DNA of 64,000 bases, from the NCBI GenBank assembly GCA_019454045.1, contig SKCR01036775.1, positions 248,001 through 312,000 of the forward strand, given 5' to 3'. Of this stretch, positions 45,428 through 57,078 are shown piece by piece. The position numbers and the translations under genes are program-made. Origin of the DNA: Zanthoxylum bungeanum. Its lineage: Eukaryota; Streptophyta; Magnoliopsida; Sapindales; Rutaceae. How positions within the stretch are numbered: position 1 is the stretch's first letter; the number at the start of each line of letters is the position of its first letter. A model generated the notes under the pieces. That model was not told the origin of the DNA and made no database searches. It saw only the letters and a program-made list of their open reading frames with translations.

Positions 45428-46680
45428 ATGGAACATTACTGGGAGATTGAAAGATTACGTGCTTTACAAGAAAATACACCCCACATCTGGGAGCAACAGT
45501 CCGGTTTTTCTGAGGCCTGTTGTTGAGCCCAATGATTATTACTGGATACCAGAACCAAAGAATACTACATTTGCCCAACATAATTCAATGTGGAGATGTG
45601 ACATATGTAATGGTGACCACCCAAGCGATTATTGCGAATATAACTACCATCCAGGGTGGCAGAACTATCAAGATCCTTCATGGTACGAAGAACCATCACA
45701 TTTCACAGAATCACATTTTCCATCTTATCCACCATCTTCCTTCGATCCTTATCAACAACCAGAACCATCCGAGGAAGATCAATTGATTCACATGTTCAAG
45801 GAACAGACAGCTCAATTTGATGCACAAATTCAGAGTCAAACAGAATCCATACAGAGAATGACAGATCAGATCAGACAATTCACAGAAAACCAGAACTATA
45901 TACCTCAAGAACCATTTTCAGATGACACTGGAAGTAGCCTTCGAGTACCAATCGTTTCAGAATGAAATTTCAACAGAGGAGGAGGCTGAGCAGTATCAAC
46001 AACCAGATGTATTAGTTCAGGAACTTGAACCGGCAAAGTCTCGATTTGATTTCTATTATTCAGACTCTGACGAGATGATGAAGCTGAAATATTGTACCAA
46101 CTGCATCAAAAATTGAGGATAGAATTCTGAATCCTCAAATCGAAGATCTTGGAGATTCCATTCACAAATGTTTGAAGAAGATCAACTTGAGCCAATCAAT
46201 TCACCCGAATCAGAGGATGAAGACCTAATGTCTGACTCATCTTTTCATCCTCAGGTGGAGCTAGAAACAGAGCAAATGGAGGAGCAACTATCAGAACTTA
46301 ATAAAAATCCAGAGCATTCAGGAAAAAAAACATCGCTGTTTTGGGGAGTTCAAATCAAAGATATCACCCAGAAGCTTGACAGAATGGAATTTCCATTCCA
46401 AGTCAAACACCATACGAGACCTCCTGATTTTCTTTCTTCTTTTCAGGAACCACTGGAGTAACAAAGATTAAAAAGATGGTACGAGCACTAAATGAGAAAA
46501 AATTATTTTTGCCACTTTACCGTTGGAAGAGACCCTTCAAAAGCAACGCTCACGGGATTGTCTTTGATAGGACAGCCAAAACGACACTGAAACCTCCTTA
46601 ACATATGGATTTCATTCACGTCTGGCTGAAGACGAAAAATTTAGCGCTAGCAGGGAGGCAACCCATGCAATTTTGTTGTA
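45428..46680 (+). pseudogene. gag: Athila-like gag-like ORF, frameshifted
   Basis: The ATG at 45428 opens MEHYWEIERLRALQENTPH, but that frame stops within about 35 codons. The downstream frame (45447-45965) continues VVEPNDYYWIPEPK, so one base was gained or lost near 45490. A short Cys/His motif CDICNGDHPSDYC (CX2CX3HX4C) is at about 45597-45635, then a Gln-rich coiled-coil-like tail (FKEQTAQFDAQIQSQTESIQ). An acidic segment follows (46168-46461). The last piece, near 46625-46665, reads KNLALAGRQPMQ, which resembles the end of an Athila polyprotein. Enzyme domains are absent. Confidence 0.7.
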
Positions 46681-46893
46681 ATTTATTTTTCATATTTTGT
46701 GTGAACTTTTTAATTTGTGTGTGAGTTTTGCAGGAAAAATTAAAAACAGAATTTTTCAGGACAAAAGAGGCCAGTACAAGCGGGATTTTCAAAATAAAAA
46801 TTTGACAAAATCACGAAGATACAAAGTTGATCCAGAAAAGACGGCCGAGTAAGAAGTCTTATGGATTTATCTGTCGCAAGACATGGTTTTGCC

Positions 46894-46924
<31 letters not shown>

Positions 46925-48540
46925 CCCGAGTCAAAACCCTAACCCTAAAAGACCTAGTGTCGCGACGCTAGGCAATTTTTGCGTCGCGACACTGACTCAA
47001 AATCAAGCCCAAAAATAGCAGCCGCCGAGACCAGAAACCGTTTCTCTCACAGATCTCACCATTTTCTCTCAAATCACAACCACCACAGGGAGCCTTCATC
47101 CCCACCGTGAACCAAATCATCCAACCAAAACCCTCATCATCTTTTCCTCAAACACCACCAAAACCGAACCAGCCACCCTCACTTAGATCCAGCCAACAAC
47201 CCACCGAGAGCCATCCTTGCCGTAAGCAAATCATCACCATCCGAGCCGTGAACCAAAAACCACACCGCCACAGCCGAGATCTACCAGAAACCAGAAACCC
47301 ACCATGGCCGAGCCTATCACCAAGATCACCTCGCCCAAACCGCAACCACTCACCAAACCAGTAGCCCGTGACCGAGCCCTTCCTTCGCCGAGTCAAAACC
47401 GAACCAGATCTGCCGCAAACATCACCCTTGCCGAGCCGTGAACCACCAACCGAGACCAGATCCACCAGCCACGCCACTGCCAAAACCGACCAAAGCCGAG
47501 ATACCCACACCGTGAATCACCAAGACAGTCACCAAACCCACGATCAAAACCTTCCATAATCAGATCTGATTTTTGTGGATAATTGTGTGGTTAATTTTGA
47601 AATTGAATGTTACAGGTTTTGAAATTTTGGCAGTAAAAGGGGGATAATCGAAAATTGAATGAGTTTGTGGTTGATTTTTTGTTGAAATTGGAGGATTGTG
47701 AATTTGGAAGTTTAGCGGTGAATAACTGGCTGAATTCTGAGTCAGATCGATGGAATTTTGTAGAATTGGGGGCGAAGTTTGACATTGTGGTGATTTTTGA
47801 AGTGTTAGTTTTAGGATGAATTTGGGGAGATTTTAAATTTTTAGAGGAGACTCTGTCGAATTTTTCTGAAAAATACCAAAGTTGGAATTTGATTGGTGAT
47901 AATTTTTTAGGGTGAATTTTGGGGAAAGTTTGAGTTTTTAAAGGTGATTCTGCCAAAATTTTTAATAAAAAATGGTCAAATAGCATTATGGTAAGAACCG
48001 TAATTTGGGCATAAATCTTAAAAGGTAATTTTTCTGTAAAATTTCAACTAATCAGGTATGATTTTCTACACTCTTCTTCTACTTTTTAAGACATTGGGGA
48101 CAATGTCTCATTTAGGTTGGGGGAGGGAATTAGGTTATTAATAGCTTGTTTTTAGTTTGTGTGTTATTTTTATTTTTAGTCCAAAATTTTTCGAAAAATA
48201 CAAAAAATTGAAAAATTTTCAAAATTACAAAAATATTTTGCATTTTCTGTGTTTTTATTTTGACTAAAAAGGTGAAATTGGTAAAAGATAGCCGAGTAAG
48301 GAATTTCCGCTCCTGAGACGTATCTCAAACCTATTTCGAAATAAGTTAATTTTTGTTTATTTCCTTTTGAATTATTTAATTTGTGAATTCTCCTTAAATC
48401 TGACTAAAATGGATCTTCATATGTTCAGTTGACAGGTATTATGAACTTACATGGAAACATACGGACATGAGCTAAAATTGAAAAGTTTGTAATATTCCGT
48501 GCTGTAGTTTAATTGGAGGAAGCATCTCAAATAGTGATGG

Positions 48541-48577
<37 letters not shown>

Positions 48578-49349
48578 GTCCGAGATCCGAGTTATTAAGT
48601 CTGTAAGGGTATTTTAATACCTAGTGCCCTAAAACCAACTGGTTTGGGAGTCATTGGCCCAAAGCTCGTTACATGGATCGAAGATGCTGCAAAATAATAT
48701 ATATCTGAAGTCTGAGTAATTAAGTTCGTAGGGGTGTCTTAACACCTGGTGCCCTAAAGCCAACTGGTTTGGGAGCCACAGACCCAAAGCTCGCTACATA
48801 GACGGAAGGTATTGTATAAAAATAAAAAAATAGAAAAAAAAAATCAAAGAAAAAATCAGAAAAACCAGAAAATTATTCCATTGCTACAAAAAAAAATGTT
48901 AAATCTGATAGAACTTTAGGACAAAAATATTACTCTCTTATCAACTGCACTTATGACTGTTGTGGGCAAAAAAAATGAGTTGATTAATATTTTGTTAGCC
49001 GTGTATATGAAGAATGGTAAAAAGAAACGGAGAATTTACTTATTCGGTAATTTAGAAAGAAACAAACAACTAGTAACTTGGAGTAGAATTTTCACCTGAT
49101 TAGTCACTAACTTTCTTTATTCTCTTTTCGCTTGTCTTTTTGCTTTTGTGTGCATTAGTTTTAATACCTTTTTACTTTTGTAAAATGTTTGTGGGTATCA
49201 TTGCTGTAAACCCTCACGAGACTACACTCGTCCACTAGGGACACCTAGGGGTTTAAAGGCTTGTTGCATATGCTAAATGTAACCGTGATCCCTACGAAAG
49301 TGGTTTAGTTAAATTTTATTATGTTTTGTATTTTGCTCGAGGACTAGCA
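46681..49349 (+). other. Athila-like internal noncoding region
   Basis: No gene. It holds an A29 run (46894-46922), a strongly C+A-rich segment with few T (47030-47560), and the phrase ACATTGGGGACAATGTC (48090) followed by a G-rich tract. An A33 run (48544-48576) is followed by a 125-bp tandem duplication. CGTCGCGAC words lie at 46960-46992. Confidence 0.75.
48582..48815 (+). repeat. Tandem duplication, about 125-bp unit
   Basis: Both units share TAATACCTAGTGCCCTAAA / CAACTGGTTTGGGAG / CCCAAAGCTCG (starting about 48582 and 48707) with roughly 15-20 percent divergence. Confidence 0.85.
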
Positions 49350-49352
49350 AAA

Positions 49353-49367
49353 TGTTAGGTTTGGGGG
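49353..49367 (+). other. Athila polypurine tract
   Basis: TTAGGTTTGGGGG directly before the 3' LTR start TGTGATGAG. Confidence 0.8.
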
Positions 49368-51511
49368 TGTGATGAGTGGTATTTATATCACTATTTCCCA
49401 CTCATTTAACTTAATATTTTGTATAGTTTCTTGAGTTTTATGAACGTTTTGATGTGTTTTATTGTTATCTTGCAGATAAATAAAGTTTGGACAGCACTGG
49501 AGGCAATTTGGGGCAAAACCGGACAAAATGCGTCAACAGGGATATTTTGGTCTTCTTCGCGTCGCGACGCTGAGCACTGCGCGCCGCGACGCCCAGCGTG
49601 TGCCGGTTCTGCTAAAATGCGCCATGGTCAACGGGTCAACAATTTGAAAAGTTTGACTTTGCTAAAATACGCCGTGCCACGTGTCACCATCACATCCGAT
49701 CTGCTAACGTACGCCGTGCCACGTGTCAACATCATATGCTGCCGACACTCTGACATGACACGTGTCGCCTCGTCATCAGCCATGTCATCGGTCAACGAGT
49801 CAACATTGCCACGTGTCATGCCACGTCATCAGACACGTCAGCAAGTCAACCGAGTCAACATGCCACGTCATCCTCAGCCAATCAGAACTTGACACGTGTC
49901 GCCACGTGTCGCCATCCCATTGTGCCGACAGTTGTACAGTCAGCCGCCACGCCACGTCCATCGCCACGTCGCCTCCGCGTCAGCATGACGTCAGCACAAT
50001 AATTGAGAATAGCCACCTTGACACGTGTCGCTTGCACAGTCAGCGCCTTGCCACGTGTCGCCGTCTCATTGTGCCACGTCGACAAATGACGTCGCGACGC
50101 GAAGCTCCTTGGCGTCGCGACGCGCGAACAGTGCCCAAACAGTGAAAATTTTACTATAAATAGAGGCCGAATTTTCAGTTTTAAAACACCTCTCTCTCTC
50201 TTGATTTCTCTCTCTAGAGAGAGTTTCTCTCTCTAGAATTTTTAGTTTTTTTTTTTTTAGTTTGTAATTTATTTTAATTACCTTTTGTAATAATAGTAAT
50301 TTAATTTTTTATTTTTACTTTTTACAGTTTTTACTATTCACCATGTGAAGTAACTTTTTCAGCTAGGGTGAAAGGTAATTCTTTTACTGTTACTATTTAG
50401 ATTAATCTCCCGTAAAAATAATATATTAACTATTTAAAATATTGACTTAATAAGGGATACCGCTATATATTGGTCGGTTGGTAATTTAATTTTAATCTGG
50501 TTTAAACCTGACTAATCACGGATACCGCCAGACTGGTCGGTTGGTAAATTTACTTTTGGTTCCGCCTTAATGGCTGGTTGGACTTAATTTGACTTAATCA
50601 GGATACCGCCAGAATGGTCGGTTGGTAATATTATCACAAGTTTATATATTATTTTGGGAGATATCTAATTAGTAGTAGTAAAAGTAATTCCTTTTACCTT
50701 AGCATTTATTTTATTTTATTTTTCAGCTTTTTTACTTTATGTCTTTTACTTTCATGTTTTTACTAGTCCTAGTTATGTGTTAGTTTTCTGAGGTTGTGAT
50801 GACTTTTAATATCACCGGTTTATAAGGGGTTAAATTATAATTTGGGTAATATAAAGATTTATTTATTGAGTCTTAATCTTAATGCTTTTTTAATAACTGG
50901 CCATTAATAAAATTGATATGGTAAATCTAAAATGAACTAGACATAGGGATTTTAGGTTTCAGCCTTAGACTTAATAACCCACGATCTTCCTTGAGGATAG
51001 ATAACCCTTTAATAGATTTCCTTACAGGATAGGAATATACCTGTCGGGCGGGGGAAGCCATAATTGGAACTTAAACTTAATGAATCCAGATAATTTGGTT
51101 GACATAGACATATGGTTCAATTGGGTTAAACTGGGTATTTGTGTCTGACCATCGACAGAGGCTTACACATAATTTAGTGTTCCAGGTTAATAAATCAATA
51201 TATACCAACTTTAAGATAACCACTCATCTTTAAAATGATATTAAAAGAAATCACAACCCTAGATCTTTGTGTCTTTTGTTATTTTCCTTAATATTTTCTT
51301 TTGTCTTTTTATTTATTTATTTATTTTGTAAAACCACTTTCAACCAATCAAACAATTATTCTTTCTCTTCTCCCTATAATTAGATATTTGTAAATAAATA
51401 GATTCAACAATTAATAACAACAGTAGGAATTAAGTCATCGTGGGATCGATATTTTTATACTACTTGAACGATACGTGCGCTTGCGTTATACGTGTGTGTT
51501 TACGCGCGGTG
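49368..51511 (+). repeat. Athila-like 3' LTR
   Basis: TGTGATGAGTGG to ACGCGCGGTG, then AGGGG. Close copy of 43143-45291. The last base pair of the LTR is ambiguous by one position because GA replaces CA. Confidence 0.92.
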
Positions 51512-52283
51512 AGGGGTTTCATAGGGTCGGGTCACCAGCGACCCGACCCGCACGGGATTAAAAATTTTTTCCACCCGACTCGAAATTTATGGATTAGGCG
51601 ACGGGTTTGATACTAAAATCCAACCTGACCGGACCCTATAATATTTTTATTATTTTTCTAAATTTTTTATTATTTTTCTAAAATTTTATTATTTTTTTAA
51701 AGTTTTTACTATTATTTTATTTGTTTATTACTTTTGTTGTATTAAAACTTTATATATATATGATAATTTTCGGGAAATAAAATAACTAATATTTATATTT
51801 TAAAATAATTAATTCATTAAAAAAATTATTTTTTTGGACGATCCAATCCGACCTGCACCCGATCGAGTTTCACCTCCGTATGACCCGACCCGCGACCTAA
51901 CCTTCGAGTGACCCGATCCGATCGGGTCTCACAAAATTTAAAAAACCCGACCCGACCCGATCTGTGAACACCCCTCTCTCAAATCATATCTCAAGTATAT
52001 ATCTCACAATGTAATCGATATTTTAAATTATCTCATGAGTATCGCTATTGAAATAAAACCAAAGTTTCATACAATCGATTTAACAAGAACAGTACTCAAA
52101 GAAATCAAATAATCAAATCAACAAAGAAATTATATACTCACAATGTAGGGGTGAACCGGATGTGCTTTACAACATTGGCGGTTGTTGAGAATCCCGGCGC
52201 CGATGAATAGCCAATTCAATCATTAGATTTCATAACTTGGAATACATTTTTATGTAACATAATAAAATATGAGATGCATGGAC

Positions 52284-52881
52284 TGTTGTCCGATTAGTGT
52301 CATTAAACAAGAAATTAAAATGCAAACAAACAAATCAAACCAGAAAATTGGATCTAACATTCATAAACCCTAGAAAACCTTAAAACTTGAGAATAAGAAA
52401 AATCTTGATACAAAATTGAAAAACAGTAGTCCGGATCGAGATTAATCTCTGTCCTTAAGAACTTATCAGCCCCGTCTCGGTGCTTTACGAATTTGCGGCT
52501 AACGTTCTCCCAGGATAACCCAGATTCCTCTTGTTCAAAGGGCACACCTTAAAAAGATCTTGAACTAGGAATATGGTGTAATACTCTATGACTCAAGAAA
52601 GCAATTCAGACTCTCACTTGTAGGATGAAATTCGGATTTCATTTTTGTATTTCTTTAAATAAACATAATGGCTTCCTTTTATAAGCATGGAATGGTGCCT
52701 CAAGGGCACCCTTTGGGTTAGAGTGCAACCCTCCAAAGGGTTGCACCCCTCTTATGCATCCCTTGAGCATAGGACCATGTAACACACAAAATGGAGGACA
52801 TGTCCCTAAGGGTACCATCCAAAGGACATGTCCCTCATCCATCCAACACAAAATATTTGAATATTTGAAGAATTTACAACA
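52284..52881 (-). repeat. Kappa 3' LTR
   Basis: 598 bp; followed at 52882-52890 by the polypurine tract (reverse complement GTGGGGGAT). Confidence 0.92.
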
Positions 52882-52890
52882 ATCCCCCAC
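52882..52890 (-). other. Kappa polypurine tract
   Basis: GTGGGGGAT on the minus strand, abutting the LTR start TGTTGTAAATTC. Confidence 0.85.
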
Positions 52891-55800
52891 AATTTTCAAA
52901 TATTCACGAAGACACTTGAGAGAGTTTCCGTGAACTAAAGCTGCATCGAAATAGGTAGCTTTCTCCTTGAACCTTTCCTAGTGAATGACAATCTGATTTA
53001 CTTGGCAAATCAGTGACCCATAGTCTTGAACTGTTCTGTCGTTGGTGTAAACCAAGACAATTGCCAACACACAGCTTTACTTCGACCATTTCCCATTCTA
53101 CGATTGTGTTCATTTCGGCCCTGAACAACGGTCCCGAATTCATCAAGTACTTTAGGGTAACCCCCGCCTTTAAAAGTTCCCATGGAAGCGGCATCATTTC
53201 TTACTTGAAATAGGTGATCTACTATGAAGAGGTAATCTGTCTTTACCCCCATTAGGACTCATCTCCTAATATAGTGATCATTAAAAGCCTTAGCTTATCC
53301 TAACCATGACAGACAGCACTCAGCGTCATTATCGAAATGGGAAAGAGTACAAAACTCTTCAGTGCTTGTTTTGAATTGCACAAAGTTTCTGTTGTCCCTT
53401 TTGAACCTAGATCTTGGGATCTCCATCAGCTAGGTTGGGTTTCCACAGTGACAATTCTTAGATTATAGGCTTCAAGCCCATTCCCCTCGATGACTTCTCT
53501 ACTTGCTCTCGAGGTAAACCTTTAGTTAGTGGATCCGCTAGGTTTCCTTCGACTCAACATAATCGATCGATATTATGCCACTTGAGAGCAGTTGACCTAT
53601 GATATTATGTCTCCAACGTATGTCGAGACTTACCATTATACATTATATTTTGGGCTCTCCCAATGGCCGATTGGCTGTCACAATGTATGCTCATCGCTGG
53701 CACCATTTTGGGCCAACTAAGAATATCCTCCAGGAAGTTTCAAAGCCATTCCGCTTCTTCTGCTATTTTTTCTAACGCTATGAACTCTGATTCCATAGTA
53801 GACCGAGCAACACATGTTTGCCTCGAGGATTTCCATGACACGGCTACATTACCAAGTGTGAAAACAAATCCACTCGTAGATTTGGAATCCACTGTATCAG
53901 ATATCCAGTCAGCATCGCTGTATCCCTCTAGAACAATAGGATATCTCTCGTAATGTAGCCCATATTTTTGAAGTTTCTCATACCTCAAAACTCTTATTAT
54001 GGCTTTCCAGTGGTTATGTCATGGATTGCTTGTATATCTGCTAAGATTGTTCACAGCTTGAGCGATATCAGTTCGTGTGCAATTCGTGAGATACATCAGA
54101 CTTCCGATGATCCTTGAATACTCTAATTGCGATACGTTTAAGCCAGTATTATTTGATAGAGGAAGAGTTAGGTTAGCTACTCCCAAATCTTTCATATCAA
54201 ATTTACTGGATAGCACTTTCTTGGTATATTGAATCAACTCATGATATTACCAATTATCAGCATATCATCTATATAGAGACATACAATGACATATCCTTTT
54301 TGAGTTGATTTGGTATACATACACTTATCATCTCATCGGTTTTAACCCACTTGACAACATCTCTTTGTCTATTTTCTCATGTCATTGTCTAGGTGCTTGT
54401 TTTAATCCGTACAAGGATTTTACAAGTTTTCACACTTTTTGTTCTTATCCAGGAACATTAAACCCTTCTGGTTGTTCCATGTAAATCTCTTCATCTAATT
54501 CACCACTCAAGAATGACGTCTTTACATCCTTTTGATGTATTTCAAGACCAAATATAGTTGTTATGGCTATGAGCATTCTTATCGATGTGATACGAATCAC
54601 TAGTGAATAAGTTTCAAAGTAAACAAGGCATTCCTTTTGTCTATAACCTTTTATGACAAGCCTTGCCTTGTACTTAACTATTGATCCATCCGTTTTCATA
54701 TTCCTTTTGAATATCCATTTGTAGCCCAGTGGCTTACAACCTGGAGGAAGATCAACCAACTCACAAGTATGGTCCTGTATGATTGAATCAATCTCACTGT
54801 AATAAACTCTTTCCATAGAGGTGCCTCCGGAAAAGACATTGCTTCTTTATAGCTTTGAGGCTCATTTTCTAACTAATATGTCAGAAAATCAGATTTGACT
54901 CTTGGTCAACCTGATCACTGTCCTTGACAGTATCAACAGATCTTTTGAGAGACTATCTTCTTTGTCTTTCCTTACAAAGAAATGTCTCTTCAAAAAATAT
55001 TGCATTACTTGACTCAATCATCACATTTAGATTGATATCAAGAATCTCATACTTGTGTACCAAGAATCGATACGCACTACTGTTGCAAGACATGTCCGAT
55101 GAATATACAGTCAACAGTTTTGGGTTCTATTTCACCTTCTTAGGTTTAGGAACCATCACCTTGGCAATTGGCAAGACACCCCCATATTTTCAGATATTTG
55201 TAGGAAGGTACATAACCTTTCCACAACTCATATGGTGTCTTGTCCAATCTCCTGTGAGGAAGCTTGTTCAGAACGTAGTTCGCGGAAAACAGGGCTTTCC
55301 CCCACAAGTTCTGAGGTAAACCAGAACTAGTCAACATGGCATTCTTCATTTCCTTCAACGTTCGGTTTTTGCACTCAACAATCTCGTTTGTTGAGGAGAA
55401 TAAGGAGCAGATGTTTCGTGAATAATTCCGTGCACAGAACAATATTCACCGAATGATGAAACATATTCACCACCTCTATCACTTCTGATTCTTATGATTT
55501 CCTTGCCAAGTTGATTTGCAACTTCGTTCTCAGTGTATAAAGCTCTCAATAGCTTCAGCTTTGCTCCTCAGCAAATACACTTAATAGAATCTTGTACTTT
55601 CATCGATAAAAGTGGCAAAGTACTTTTTACCGCCTCTTGTTTGTACAATATTCATGTCACACACGTCAGTGTGTATAAGTTCCAAGGGTTCAGAACTTCG
55701 TTCTATGATGTTCTATGTATTTTGCTTCAACACATGTCTCACACTTATGTTGGCTATCAATGTAAATTTAGGTATAAGGTCCATGTTAATTAATATACGC

Positions 55801-56277
55801 ATTGTATCATAATTAACATATCCTAACCTCTCATGCCATACATTTTGTGACTCAATAATATAAGCAGAAGTTTCAGCTTTATTAATAGCACAATTGACAG
55901 TCATTGAAAAGGCCCTCAGCGAGGTATCCTTTTACTACATAGACATCATTTTTGGTCAATATAATCTTGTCAGAAACAAATATAAACCCGAGACCGAGTT
56001 CTTCCGAATATCTGGAACATGCAAATATTCTTATATGTAAGCTCCGTTCCGGATATCATTTTCAGAACCACTGTGCCTTGTCTAACCATTCTAGAGGTAG
56101 ACGAGTTTCCCATTGTCAGATGATCGCCGCCATTGACCTTCTGATACGAGGAAAACATATTGTTATCTGCACAGATATGACGAGTAGCCCCAGTGTTTAC
56201 CCATCATTCTCTCGGATTCCCAACCAAGTTGGCTTCAGTTACCACTGCTGAGAGGTTCATTTCTGAAATCTCATCAG
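52891..56277 (-). pseudogene. pol: Kappa copia pol relic
   Basis: Minus strand. Protease near 56190: VNTGATRHICADNNMF, where the catalytic Asp is Asn. Integrase: IRSDRGGEYVSS (second Asp, about 55475) and VECKNRTLKEM (third acidic Glu kept, about 55370), then LPQNLWGKAL and TPYELWKG. Reverse transcriptase: PLGYKWIFKRN and KARLVIKGYRQKE (about 54640-54730), VKTSFLSGELDEEIYMEQP (about 54490), and a catalytic LYIDDMLIIGN block intact in a shifted frame near 54255-54290. Then SSKFDMKDLGVAN and RIIGSLMYLTNCTRTDIA. RNase [28 protein letters not shown] and [10 protein letters not shown] (53740-53935). ADPLTKGL-like end near 53510. More than a dozen stops or shifts; inactive. Confidence 0.92.
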
Positions 56278-57078
56278 TTAACTGCTCATCTTCAGCGACA
56301 TAGGCTCATTTTTCTTGCCCTTGTCTTGAGACTTCTTGTTTCTGCAGTCCTTTGTCATATGACCGCTCTTTTCACAGTTGTAGCACTTCCCCTTGAACTT
56401 CTTGTTCGCTTGGGAAGAATCAGCTCCACTGTTTATCTTCTTGCTACCTTTTACACCCTCAATGATGTTGTCCTTAGACTCCATAGTCTTGTAGTTGGCC
56501 TCATCGGACATCATGTTGTCCTGTTCGATTCTCAATCGAACTCCAAGGTCTTCAAGGCTCATCTGCTTCTTTTTGTGTTTCAGATAGCTCTTGAAGTCCT
56601 TCCATGATGGAGGCAACTTTTCAATTATGTTAGCAACTTGAAATGTCTCACAGAGTTTCATTCCTTCATCCAGTATTTCATGAATGATCAACTGCAGTTC
56701 ACCCAACTGAGACATCATTCTACCCACGAAAAATTTCTTTTGTCCGGCATCCTCGATTTTGTATTTCTTCTTGAGAGATTCCCAGAGAATCTTCGCAGAA
56801 GACATGCCTTAGTACACAATGTACAAGGTATTGTCAAGACCACCCTTAAGGTAGTTCTTGCATAGAAAGTCGCCAGACGACCATGTCTCTTCTCGCGATT
56901 CCTTGGCTGCCTTTGATTCACCCTCCACAGGACCCGAAGGATCTTTAAGGTACTTAGCCAACTGCAGAGTTGTCAGGTAGAACAACATTTTGCTCTGCCA
57001 CTGTTTGAAGTTTGCTCCACCAAACTTCTCCGGATTTTCTCAATGAGAGACCGGTACTATGATGTTTCCGCTAACCAT
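56278..57078 (-). pseudogene. gag: Kappa copia gag, interrupted by stops
   Basis: The minus-strand ATG at 57078 (MVSGNIIVPV) is followed by a TGA after about 12 codons, then KFGGANFKQWQSKMLFYL. A second stop occurs before [16 protein letters not shown] (about 56805); from there the frame is open for 175 codons. The nucleocapsid knuckle [14 protein letters not shown] (about 56345-56385) is intact CX2CX4HX4C, preceded by a Lys-rich linker. Two nonsense codons are the main damage. Confidence 0.92.

Larger units (their letters stand above)
43143..51511 (+). mobile_element. Athila-like non-autonomous gypsy retrotransposon, 8.4 kb
   Basis: Two LTRs of about 2.15 kb (43143-45291, 49368-51511), tRNA-Asp-type primer site, polypurine tract, and target duplication AGGGG (43138-43142, 51512-51516). 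The internal region is only about 4.1 kb and has a gag-like relic but no protease, reverse transcriptase or integrase. LTRs are very similar and differ mostly by single-base indels. It is probably mobilised in trans by a full Athila relative. It is the youngest level of the nest at this site. Confidence 0.93.
43137..51976. mobile_element. Second hAT-type MITE (466 bp net), split by an Athila element
   Basis: The left end is only six bases (TAGGGG, 43137-43142); the rest is 51517-51976. Ends read TAGGGGT and ACACCCCTC, with GGGTCGGGTC / GACCCGACCC inverted words beneath. Perfect 8-bp target duplication TCTCAAAT at 43129-43136 and 51977-51984. The interior is AT-rich with no coding sequence. 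The Athila-like element sits six bases into the terminal repeat. Confidence 0.85.

Noticed and set aside
47107..47559. Pro/His-rich frames that look like a plant cell-wall protein
   Set aside because: They come from C+A-rich sequence in a retrotransposon interior; different frames look equally Pro-rich and there is no signal peptide.
52904..53252. Two overlapping minus frames between Kappa RNase H and LTR
   Set aside because: They lie in the 3' untranslated part of the element and match no motif I recognise.
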